The notes under the pieces: generated by a model
Told to the model about the DNA's origin: nothing
The model's database searches: none
What the model saw: the letters and a program-made list of their open reading frames with translations, nothing else
Position numbers and translations under genes: made by a program
Source: Vicingaceae bacterium
GTDB lineage: Bacteria > Bacteroidota > Bacteroidia > Flavobacteriales_E > Vicingaceae
Length of the DNA stretch: 64,000 nucleotides
Assembly: GCA_018402765.1 (NCBI GenBank)
Contig: JAGYIE010000002.1
Span: forward strand, 310,001 to 374,000
Reading direction: 5' to 3'
Shown: positions 44,654-52,754 of the stretch, in pieces
Layout: each line of letters starts with the position of its first letter
Numbering within the stretch: position 1 is the stretch's first letter

Positions 44654-45271
44654 TCCTAGATTTTTGAAAAATTTTCTTTGAAATAATAATAGACTTGCAA
44701 TACCTACTGAAATAGCAGCATCTGCCACGTTAAAGACAGGTCTAAAGAACACAAAGTGCTCTCCTCCCCAAATTGGTAACCAATCAGGAAAAAAGCCATC
44801 AATCAACGGAAAGTATAGCATGTCTACAACTTTGCCATAAAAAAGAGATGCATATCCTCCGCTATCAGGCAAAAATGATGCGATCTGATTGTAACTCTCA
44901 TCAAAAACAATCCCGTAAAAAACACTATCTATGATATTGCCTACCGCCCCTGCAAAAATAAGTGAGCCTGTTACTAGTAACCCGCTCGAAGTAGATTTTC
45001 TTGGTAACCTAAAAAGATAAACCCCAATAATCGCAACAACAACAATTCGGAATAAGGTTAAAAAAAGTTTTCCATATTCAAAACCAAACTCAATCCCAAA
45101 TGCCATTCCGTTATTCTCTGTGAAATGTATTATAAACCAATCACCAAAGACAGGAAACTCTTCACCTAAAAACATATTGGTTTTTATCCAAAATTTAGAC
45201 CACTGGTCAATTGTTAAAACAACTAATACGATTAATATTGGTGAAGTTAAAAAACGTGCTATCTTATTCAT
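44651..45271 (-). CDS. lspA: Lipoprotein signal peptidase (signal peptidase II)
   Basis: About 206 residues, four membrane segments. The catalytic aspartates are in 'GAVGNIIDSVFYG' and 'VFNVADAAISVG'. It cleaves the signal peptide of prolipoproteins such as GldH, Omp28 and others in this window. The longest frame begins at a TTG (45286); 'MNKIARFLTSPI' at 45271 is the better start because the TTG codons are next to a hairpin. It is slightly longer than E. coli LspA, with an insertion between the aspartates, common in Bacteroidota. Confidence 0.93.
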   Translation of the reverse strand: MNKIARFLTSPILIVLVVLTIDQWSKFWIKTNMFLGEEFPVFGDWFIIHFTENNGMAFGIEFGFEYGKLFLTLFRIVVVAIIGVYLFRLPRKSTSSGLLVTGSLIFAGAVGNIIDSVFYGIVFDESYNQIASFLPDSGGYASLFYGKVVDMLYFPLIDGFFPDWLPIWGGEHFVFFRPVFNVADAAISVGIASLLLFQRKFFKNLG

Positions 45272-45292
45272 ATCGTCAACGTACAAGCATAA

Positions 45293-45313
45293 AAAAAGGA
45301 CTTTCGTCCTTTT
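45293..45313 (-). terminator. Hairpin with GAAA loop between the DksA-like gene and lspA
   Basis: On the minus strand: 'aaaaaggac', GAAA loop, 'gtccttttt', followed by more T residues. It ends just after the DksA-like stop and about 20 bases before the lspA start, so it may only partly terminate. Confidence 0.75.
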
Positions 45314-45316
45314 TAA

Positions 45317-45703
45317 TTATCGGTTATTTTGAGCTTCCTTGGCTTCAATTGAAAGCGTTGCATGAGGTACTGCTCTTAATCGCTCTTTAGGGATTAATTT
45401 ACCGGTTTCTCTACAAACGCCGTATGTCTTATTTTCAATTCTAATTAACGCATTCTCGAGGTGAGAAATAAATTTCTCTTGTCGAATAGCTAACTGAGAA
45501 ACCTCTTCTCTTGATAGTGTTTCAGAACCATCTTCCATCATCTTAAAAGTAGGAGATGTATCATCTGTTCCGTGATCATCCTTATAAGAAAGCGTATCTC
45601 TTAAGTTTTTTAAATCAACTTTCGCCTCTGCTAACTTTCCTTGAATTAACTCTTTAAACTCTATTAATTCTGCGTCTGAATATTTTGTTTTCTCTTCACT
45701 CAT
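45317..45703 (-). CDS. DksA/TraR-family protein lacking the zinc-finger cysteines
   Basis: A 128-residue protein of the DksA/TraR family: helical coiled N-terminus ('EFKELIQGKLAEAKVDLKNL'), then the finger region 'YGVCRETGKLIPKERLRAVP' followed by 'HATLSIEAKE'. The canonical finger has four Cys; here only one remains ('GVC'), with the others replaced by T, H and E-like residues. This cysteine-poor version recurs in Bacteroidota from memory. DksA binds RNA polymerase with ppGpp. It lies four bases downstream of ileS, so the two are co-transcribed. Confidence 0.88.
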   Translation of the reverse strand: MSEEKTKYSDAELIEFKELIQGKLAEAKVDLKNLRDTLSYKDDHGTDDTSPTFKMMEDGSETLSREEVSQLAIRQEKFISHLENALIRIENKTYGVCRETGKLIPKERLRAVPHATLSIEAKEAQNNR

Positions 45704-45707
45704 CTTA

Positions 45708-48700
45708 TTATATTTTTGCTAATGAAACATTCGTTTCTAAATTAGTATCTAATTCTATTTTTTCTGAATTATTGGCTATTTGGTCGACTAAAGTAATATC
45801 TGCAGCCAAAGTTTCCAAACAAATATACTGTTTATTCGCTTCTATTGCTGCATCTAACATAGGGTGTTTTTGAACAGTTATACTTATTTTATCTGTCACT
45901 TCGAACCCTGTATCTTTTCTTAAATTCTGAATTCGATTCACCAACTCTCTGGCTATTCCTTCTTGCTTTAATTCATTAGAAATGTTAATATCCAAGGCGA
46001 CTGTATATGGGCCTTCAGCAGCTACTAACCAACCTGGTATGTCATCTGTTGAAATTTCGACATCATCAGTAGTTATAGACAGCTCATTCCCATCAACAAC
46101 AATAGTATACGTTAGGTTCTGCTCTAATTCAGCTATTGCATCTTGATCCATTGCTGTAATTGCTCCAGCTACTTGTTTCATCTGCTTACCGAACTTTGGT
46201 CCTAACTTTTTAAAATCTGCTTTGATACGCTTAACTAAAACGTCAGTAGTATCTTCTAGGTATTCAATTTCCTTAACATTTACTTCTGAAAGAATTAAAT
46301 CCTGTACTTCTGTCAGTTGTCTTTTAAAAGTAGGATCTAAAACAGGCACCATAATACGCTGCAATGGCTGTCGAACCTTAATTTGCTCCTTCTTTCTCAA
46401 TGCTAAAATCATTGAAGTCACTTTCTGGGCAATCCCCATCCGTTGCTCTAAGTCAAGATCTATTAAAGAATCATTGGCATACGCGAAAAGTGCTAAGTGA
46501 ACTGAAGTATTTTTGTCTTTTCCACTAATTGTATTCAAGTCATTGAATAAACGATCCATAAAAAATGGAGCAACAGGAGCTGATAATCTAGCCACAGTTT
46601 CTAAACAAGTATATAATGTTTGATAAGCAGATATTTTATCGGTAGAATAATCTCCTTTCCAGAACCGTCTTCTACATAATCTTACATACCAGTTACTTAG
46701 ATTCTCTGTTACAAAATCTTGAATTAAACGAGTCGCTTTTGTTGGTTCAAAATCAGCATAAAGTGTATCCACATCTTTTACTAAAGAATTCAATTTAGAA
46801 AGCACCCAACGATCAATTTCTGGACGATCTTCTGTTGCAATCTCATCTTCTTTGTAACTAAACCCATCTATATTCGCATACAATGCAAAGAAGTTATACG
46901 TGTTGTATAATGTTCCGAAAAATTTGCGTTGAACTTCAGTAATTCCTTCTAAATCAAATTTTAAGTTATCCCAGGGCTGAGCATTGCTAATCATATACCA
47001 TCGCGTAGCATCAGGACCAAATTTATCAAGCGTAGTAAATGGATCTATTGCATTACCCAGTCGCTTAGACATCTTTTGCCCATTTTTATCCAACACTAAT
47101 CCGTTAGACACGACATTTTTAAACGCAACAGAATCAAAACATAATGTTGCAATCGCATGAAGTGTAAAAAACCATCCTCTTGTTTGGTCGACACCTTCTG
47201 CGATAAAATCAGCTGGATAAAATTTATTTTGCTCAATTAATTCTTTGTTTTCAAAAGGATAATGCCATTGTGCATAAGGCATTGAACCTGAATCGAACCA
47301 TACATCAATTAAGTCAGACTCCCTTTTCATCGGTTTTCCAGATGCAGAGACCAACGTAATTTCGTCTACAAATGGACGGTGAAAGTCAAATGAGTTGTAA
47401 TTCGCTTTCGAGAAATCTCCTGGTGTAAACTCTGCCATTGGATTTTTATCCATAACGCCTGCAGCAACTGCTTTTTCACAAGCTACTTTTAACTCTTCAG
47501 CAGATTCTATTAATACTTCCTCCTCCCCATCTTCTGTTCTCCAGATAGGTAATGGAATACCCCAATATCGCGAACGAGATAAGTTCCAATCTTGAAGGTT
47601 TTCTAACCAATTCCCAAATCGACCAGTTCCGGTACTTTCTGGTTTCCAATTGATAGTTTTATTATTTGCTATTAACTCCGGCTTCATGGCCGTAGTTTTT
47701 ACAAACCAAGAATCTAATGGAAAGTATAAAACAGGCTTATCCGTTCTCCAGCAATGTGGATAACTGTGCTCGTATTTTTGTACATCAAAAGCGCGATTTG
47801 CTTGTTTTAACATTATCGATATACGCACATCGGCCGACTTATAATCATCTGGCATAGTTGCTGCGTCTTCATATTGTTCTTTTACATATACACCTGCAAA
47901 GTCGGTTACTTCAGGCACAAATCTTCCTTGCATGTCCACTAAATGAAGCGCACCAATACCATTGGCTTTAGCTACCCGAAAGTCATCTGCTCCATAACTT
48001 GGCGCTAAATGAACAATACCAGTACCGTCTTCTGTAGTAACAAAATCCCCTAAAATTACACGAAATGCATCTCCTTCTTCAGGCTGAACATAGGGCATTA
48101 ACTGCTCATATCGCATGCCTTCCAAATCAGCTCCAAGCAATTCGCCTACTATTTCAAAAGGAATCTTTTTATCGCCAGCTTTATATTCTTCTAGCCTTAG
48201 CTCGGCCTCTTTTGGTGAAAACCACTTGTTCACCAAGTCTTTGGCTAAAAGAACTGTTATCGGCTCAAACGTATATTTATTAAACGTTTTTACTTTTACG
48301 TAAGTAATTTTTGGACCTACCCCTAGAGCCGTATTTGATGGCAACGTCCATGGGGTAGTCGTCCAAGCAATGAAAAACAAATCGCCATGTAAATCTGAAA
48401 ATAATGAAGCAGATTGCTCATTATTAATCACCTTAAATTGAGCAACAGCAGAAGTATCTTTTACATTTTTATAGCATCCTGGCTGATTCAATTCGTGGGT
48501 ACTTAAGCCAGTTCCCGCAGCAGGAGAATATGGCTGAATGGTATATCCTTTATAAATCAACCCTTTCTTGTATAACTTTGATAAGAGGTACCAAACGCTT
48601 TCAATGTACTTATTATCGTAAGTTACATACGGGTCTTTCATATCTACCCAATACCCCATTTGTTTGGTCAAATTGTTCCAAACATCGGTGTAGCGCATTA

Positions 48701-49073
48701 CCGCTTCCCGACATTTTTGGTTGTATTCTTCTACAGTTATGGTTTTACCAATGTCTTCTTTGGTAATTCCCAATTCTTTCTCCACGCCCAATTCTACGGG
48801 TAATCCGTGCGTATCCCACCCTGCTTTTCGTTTTACCTGAAAGCCTTTCTGAGTTTTGTAGCGACAAAAAATATCCTTAATCGTTCGCCCCATTACATGG
48901 TGAATACCTGGCAATCCATTGGCAGAGGGGGGGCCTTCATAAAACACGAAAGAGGATCCATCTTCCCTTGAATCAATACTTTGTTGAAAAGTGTTCTCTT
49001 CTTCCCATTTATTTAAAACTTCAGAAGCTATCTCTGGCAAATTCAATTGCTTATATTCTTTGTACTTACTCAT
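45708..49073 (-). CDS. ileS: Isoleucyl-tRNA synthetase
   Basis: A large class I synthetase, 1121 residues from 'MSKYKEYKQLNLPEIASEVL' at 49073. I prefer this to the longest frame (49148): a TAAATTTG promoter element lies inside that extension. The signature regions are 'PPSANGLPGIHHVMGRTIKD' (HIGH-type, here in the HHVM form of clade 2) and 'GQKMSKRLGNAIDP' (KMSKR). The editing domain with 'WTTTPWTLPSNTALGVGP' is intact. It charges tRNA-Ile. The gene runs into a DksA-like gene. Confidence 0.96.
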   Translation of the reverse strand: MSKYKEYKQLNLPEIASEVLNKWEEENTFQQSIDSREDGSSFVFYEGPPSANGLPGIHHVMGRTIKDIFCRYKTQKGFQVKRKAGWDTHGLPVELGVEKELGITKEDIGKTITVEEYNQKCREAVMRYTDVWNNLTKQMGYWVDMKDPYVTYDNKYIESVWYLLSKLYKKGLIYKGYTIQPYSPAAGTGLSTHELNQPGCYKNVKDTSAVAQFKVINNEQSASLFSDLHGDLFFIAWTTTPWTLPSNTALGVGPKITYVKVKTFNKYTFEPITVLLAKDLVNKWFSPKEAELRLEEYKAGDKKIPFEIVGELLGADLEGMRYEQLMPYVQPEEGDAFRVILGDFVTTEDGTGIVHLAPSYGADDFRVAKANGIGALHLVDMQGRFVPEVTDFAGVYVKEQYEDAATMPDDYKSADVRISIMLKQANRAFDVQKYEHSYPHCWRTDKPVLYFPLDSWFVKTTAMKPELIANNKTINWKPESTGTGRFGNWLENLQDWNLSRSRYWGIPLPIWRTEDGEEEVLIESAEELKVACEKAVAAGVMDKNPMAEFTPGDFSKANYNSFDFHRPFVDEITLVSASGKPMKRESDLIDVWFDSGSMPYAQWHYPFENKELIEQNKFYPADFIAEGVDQTRGWFFTLHAIATLCFDSVAFKNVVSNGLVLDKNGQKMSKRLGNAIDPFTTLDKFGPDATRWYMISNAQPWDNLKFDLEGITEVQRKFFGTLYNTYNFFALYANIDGFSYKEDEIATEDRPEIDRWVLSKLNSLVKDVDTLYADFEPTKATRLIQDFVTENLSNWYVRLCRRRFWKGDYSTDKISAYQTLYTCLETVARLSAPVAPFFMDRLFNDLNTISGKDKNTSVHLALFAYANDSLIDLDLEQRMGIAQKVTSMILALRKKEQIKVRQPLQRIMVPVLDPTFKRQLTEVQDLILSEVNVKEIEYLEDTTDVLVKRIKADFKKLGPKFGKQMKQVAGAITAMDQDAIAELEQNLTYTIVVDGNELSITTDDVEISTDDIPGWLVAAEGPYTVALDINISNELKQEGIARELVNRIQNLRKDTGFEVTDKISITVQKHPMLDAAIEANKQYICLETLAADITLVDQIANNSEKIELDTNLETNVSLAKI

Positions 49074-49111
49074 GCTGAATAATAACCTTTTGGCGACAAT
49101 TTTAGTGGCCG

Positions 49112-49119
49112 CAAATTTA
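49112..49119 (-). promoter_or_regulatory. -7 promoter element (TAAATTTG) before ileS
   Basis: On the minus strand TAAATTTG is 38 bases before the ATG at 49073. A TTTTG about 26 bases upstream is a possible -33 element, slightly far. Confidence 0.5.
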
Positions 49120-49148
49120 ACAATTCTGAAGCAGATGAGAATCATCAA

Positions 49149-49594
49149 AATTTAGGCTTAAAAAAAGATCCGATTGAGTCTTCAACCAGCTGCTTGGTGT
49201 TTCTTTTTAATATGGTTATTAACTGTTGTCGGACAAAGGGGAAATGTGAATTAAATTATATATTAAAAACTTATCTAATTTGTATTCAACATACAATTCT
49301 TTAAAAATTCGTTTAGTTCATGTCAAATAGGAGCTTACTTTTTTTGATTTATATTTTCATTTTTTTGTCCGCCAAAAAAACGAAACAAAAAAAGCTCGTC
49401 CTTTGAATTTTTATTTCCTCCAAATTTTATAAATCCTAAGTTCAGCCGGGTGATCTCCTATCACAGATTGGAGCTTCCCGGTTTCTCTAAGGATTCATTT
49501 TATTTTCCAAAAACAAAATTTCAAGGGACAACATCAATATTAGCATTCATTTACAATTCGATATGTTAATTGGACTACACTAATGCTCCAATAA
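49149..49594. other. Structured AT-rich intergenic region between ileS and ridA-like gene
   Basis: No convincing gene. It holds A/T runs with an inverted feature ('tttttttg' at 49359 area and 'caaaaaaa' at about 49386) surrounding 'tccgccaaaaaaacgaaac', and a stem-rich segment at 49432-49495 with outer arms AATCCT/AGGATT and inner arms CCGGG/CCCGG. It may be a repeated intergenic element or RNA. Confidence 0.5.
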
Positions 49595-50011
49595 CTAAAT
49601 CGTAGCAATTACTTTAAGTTCAATACCGATTGGCGTAGGTAAACTTTTAATTTCTACAGTGGTACGACATGGTTGATTCTCAGCAAAATACTCAGCATAA
49701 ATACGGTTATACGTTTTAAAATCTGCCTTCATATTGGTTAAAAAAACCGTAACATCAACAACATTAGCCCAAGATGCTCCTGCATCCTCTACTATTGCGC
49801 GTACATTTTTAAATACTGAATGGCATTGCTTTTCTATATCATAAGACAAAATTTCACCATTTTCATCGAGCTCTACACCAGGTATTATTTTAGTTCCTCG
49901 CTCTCTTGGACCTACACCTGAAAGAAATAATAAGTTCCCTACTTTTCTTGCATGAGGATATGCTCCAACTGGTTCTGGAGCTTTATGTGAATCAAATTTT
50001 TCGCTTGACAT
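49595..50011 (-). CDS. RidA-family protein, 2-aminomuconate deaminase-like
   Basis: About 138 residues from 'MSSEKFDSHKAPEPVGAYPH' at 50011, chosen over the longest frame because the extension is low-complexity Lys/Ile. The RidA signatures are 'LFLSGVGPRERGT' and 'ASWANVVDVTVFLTNM', then 'PCRTTVEIKSLP' with the catalytic Arg-containing segment. The 'PxGAYPHARK' start and 'GVELDENG' are like 2-aminomuconate deaminase (AmnD) rather than the classical RidA imine hydrolase. It is the next step after the aldehyde dehydrogenase at 22697 in the kynurenine branch, though far away. A TACCTTTG element at 50060-50053 precedes it. Confidence 0.8.
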   Translation of the reverse strand: MSSEKFDSHKAPEPVGAYPHARKVGNLLFLSGVGPRERGTKIIPGVELDENGEILSYDIEKQCHSVFKNVRAIVEDAGASWANVVDVTVFLTNMKADFKTYNRIYAEYFAENQPCRTTVEIKSLPTPIGIELKVIATI

Positions 50012-50052
50012 GATTGAATATCTTTTAATTTTTATTTTCAATGATTGAACCT

Positions 50053-50060
50053 CAAAGGTA
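50053..50060 (-). promoter_or_regulatory. -7 promoter element (TACCTTTG) before the RidA-like gene
   Basis: TACCTTTG on the minus strand matches TAnnTTTG, about 41 bases before the ATG at 50011. No clear -33. Confidence 0.5.
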
Positions 50061-50135
50061 CTATTTATGGAATTGAAGGAATTAGTATATTGGAAAGAAA
50101 AAAACAGAGTTTACACTTCTTTGTTTAACCGATAG

Positions 50136-51161
50136 ATGAAACTATTAGAATTTACGGACAAAGGAATTTATTGCGCCAAAGCCGATGTATATATAGATCC
50201 GTGGAAACCGGTGAAGAATGCTATTATTACGCACGGTCATGCCGATCACTCTCGGTTCGGGAACACCAATTACCTCTGTCATGAGTTATCAAAACCCATT
50301 ATTGCACATCGCTTAGGTGATATTTCTATTGAAACGTTAGCTTATGGCGAAAAAAGAGTCATTAATGGCGTTTCATTTTCATTGCATCCTGCAGGGCATA
50401 TTATCGGATCTGCACAAGTGCGTGTTGCATACAAAGGAGAGGTTTGGGTAGCTTCAGGCGATTATAAATTAGAAAATGATGGGATTTCTACCCCTTTTGA
50501 ACCCATAAAGTGTGATGTATTTATTACCGAATGTACTTTCGGCCTGCCCGTCTTTAATTGGCGACCTCAAAAAGAGGTTTTTGACGATATTAATGATTGG
50601 TGGAAAAAAAATCAATCGGAAGGAAAAATTAGTTTATTAAGCGGCTATTCATTAGGAAAGGCGCAGCGAATCATTGCCAATGTAAACCCTGAAATTGGAA
50701 AAATATACACCCACGGGGCCATCGAGAATATGAATGATGTGATTCGAGAAATGGGAATATACTTACTTCCTACTGAACGAATTACAGCAGAAACTACAAA
50801 AGAGGAATTATCTAATAGCTTAGTAATAGCGCCACCAGGAGCTATCGGCTCTAATTGGACAAAGCGATTACAGCCATTCGAAGTAGGAATTTGCTCCGGA
50901 TGGATGGGCATACGTGGAGCTCGAAAACGACAAACCGTGGATCGTGGTTTTATTCTCTCTGACCATGCCGATTGGAAAGGATTAAATGAGGCCATAAGCG
51001 CAACAGGTGCTCAAAAAGTAATCTGCACACATGGCTACACCGCTATTTTCAGTAAATGGCTGCAAGAAAAAGGAATAGATGCGACGGTAGAAACCACGGA
51101 ATTTGAAGGTGAGCTATCTGAAATAAGTGAACAAAAAGTGAAAGAGGAGGCGGTAAAATGA
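50136..51161 (+). CDS. Ligase-associated MBL-fold DNA exonuclease
   Basis: A 341-residue metallo-beta-lactamase fold nuclease of the CPSF/Snm1 type. The metal motif is 'ITHGHADHSRFG', followed by 'SLHPAGHIIGSAQVRV' and 'VASGDYK', then the later 'FILSDHADWKGLNEAI' and 'CTHGYT'. It matches the ligase-associated exonuclease in the Lhr-Core/ligase repair cluster. The stop overlaps the DNA ligase start by four bases. Confidence 0.9.
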   Translation: MKLLEFTDKGIYCAKADVYIDPWKPVKNAIITHGHADHSRFGNTNYLCHELSKPIIAHRLGDISIETLAYGEKRVINGVSFSLHPAGHIIGSAQVRVAYKGEVWVASGDYKLENDGISTPFEPIKCDVFITECTFGLPVFNWRPQKEVFDDINDWWKKNQSEGKISLLSGYSLGKAQRIIANVNPEIGKIYTHGAIENMNDVIREMGIYLLPTERITAETTKEELSNSLVIAPPGAIGSNWTKRLQPFEVGICSGWMGIRGARKRQTVDRGFILSDHADWKGLNEAISATGAQKVICTHGYTAIFSKWLQEKGIDATVETTEFEGELSEISEQKVKEEAVK

Positions 51162-52747
51162 AACAATTCGCTCACTTAATTACCCAATTGGATCAGACCA
51201 ATAAAACACTTAAAAAAGTAACCGCCTTAAAAATCTACTTTGATGAGGCGAGTGATGATGATAAATTATGGACCATTGCAATTTTAAGCCATAAACGACC
51301 AAAAAGAACTGTAAAAACGTCAGAACTGAAGCTTTGGGCGTCAGAAATGGCGAAAATTCCACTTTGGCTTTTTGAAGAAACATATCATATTGTTGGTGAT
51401 TTGGCAGAAACCTTGGCAAAAATTCATCCCAACCTCAACGCTACATCTGATTATTCTTTAACGTATTGGATTGAATACATTAAAAACTTTTCAACCTTAG
51501 AAGAAGCAGCTAAAAAAGCTGCTGTTCTAAAAGCGTGGAATACATTAGACCCTACCGAGCGATTTATATTTAACAAACTAATTACGGGCGGATGGCGAAT
51601 AGGTTTGTCTCAAAAGTTAATGACAAGAGCGTTAGCTGAACACACAGGCATTGAAGAAAATATTCTTTCTCATCGACTAATGGGAAAGTGGAGTCCTGAT
51701 ACCACTAATTATCATCAGTTAGTTATAGAGCCTGATCCTTTAGAGCAAGTTTCTCAGCCTTATCCTTTTTATTTGGCCAATGCAGTCGATGGAAAACCAG
51801 AAGATTTAGGAGCAGTTGAAAATTGGCAGGCAGAATATAAGTGGGATGGGATTCGTGGACAGTTAATCAAGCGAAAAGGGGACGTGTTTATTTGGTCGCG
51901 TGGAGAAGAGTTGGTGACAGATAAGTTTCCTGAATTAGCCGCATTAGTCGATCATTTGCCTGATGGTGTAGTAATCGATGGCGAAATTATGGGATATAAA
52001 GATGGCTCTCCATTAAATTTCAATGATTTACAAACTCGGATTGGCAGAAAAAATGTAACAAAAGCCATCTTAACAAAAGTGCCAGTAATTTTAATGGCCT
52101 ATGATTTATTGGAGTGCAATCAAATTGATATACGACAACAACCACTTTTTAAGCGAAGGGAATTGTTAGAACAATTAGTGAAAACGACCGATAATGAACA
52201 TCTAAAGATTTCCCAAGTAGTAACGGCTAAAAAATGGGAAGATCTTGCAAAAGCGCGCGCTATTTCTAGAGAAAATCAGGCAGAAGGATTAATGCTAAAA
52301 GCCAAAAATTCAACCTATAAAGTAGGCCGTAAAAAAGGCGATTGGTGGAAATGGAAAGTGGATCCGTTAAGTATAGATGCTGTGCTCATATATGCCATGA
52401 GAGGCCACGGACAGCGTGCAAACTTATATAGCGATTATACTTTTGCTGTTTGGGATGGAGAGGAATTGGTTTCGTTTACTAAGGCCTATTCAGGATTGAC
52501 CATGGCTGAAATTAAAGCTGTAGATAAATATGTAAAGGCCAACACCATTGATCGGTTTGGACCAGTAAGGAGTGTTACGCCAAAGTTGGTTTTTGAAATT
52601 GGTTTTGAGGGAATAGCTGCATCTAAGCGCCATAAATCTGGCGTAGCTTTACGTTTTCCACGAATTTTAAGATGGAGAGAGGATAAACCAATGGAAGAGG
52701 CAAATACCTTGGATGATTTAAAAGATTTATTGAAGATTTACAGCTAA
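51158..52747 (+). CDS. ATP-dependent DNA ligase of the ligase-associated repair cluster
   Basis: A 529-residue ligase. The catalytic lysine is Lys228 in 'EYKWDGIRGQ' (KxDG). Before it is an N-terminal helical domain (about 1-200), after it motifs 'VIDGEIMGYKDG', 'AEGLMLKAKNSTYKVGRKKG' and the OB-fold. It joins nicks in double-stranded DNA, likely in a repair pathway with the adjacent exonuclease and helicase. It begins in the exonuclease stop and ends seven bases before the helicase. Confidence 0.95.
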   Translation: MKQFAHLITQLDQTNKTLKKVTALKIYFDEASDDDKLWTIAILSHKRPKRTVKTSELKLWASEMAKIPLWLFEETYHIVGDLAETLAKIHPNLNATSDYSLTYWIEYIKNFSTLEEAAKKAAVLKAWNTLDPTERFIFNKLITGGWRIGLSQKLMTRALAEHTGIEENILSHRLMGKWSPDTTNYHQLVIEPDPLEQVSQPYPFYLANAVDGKPEDLGAVENWQAEYKWDGIRGQLIKRKGDVFIWSRGEELVTDKFPELAALVDHLPDGVVIDGEIMGYKDGSPLNFNDLQTRIGRKNVTKAILTKVPVILMAYDLLECNQIDIRQQPLFKRRELLEQLVKTTDNEHLKISQVVTAKKWEDLAKARAISRENQAEGLMLKAKNSTYKVGRKKGDWWKWKVDPLSIDAVLIYAMRGHGQRANLYSDYTFAVWDGEELVSFTKAYSGLTMAEIKAVDKYVKANTIDRFGPVRSVTPKLVFEIGFEGIAASKRHKSGVALRFPRILRWREDKPMEEANTLDDLKDLLKIYS

Positions 52748-52754
52748 TCAACGC

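Noticed and set aside
49074-49148. N-terminal extension of ileS
   Set aside because: The extension has no synthetase homology and contains a TAAATTTG promoter element; the start at 49073 matches the family.
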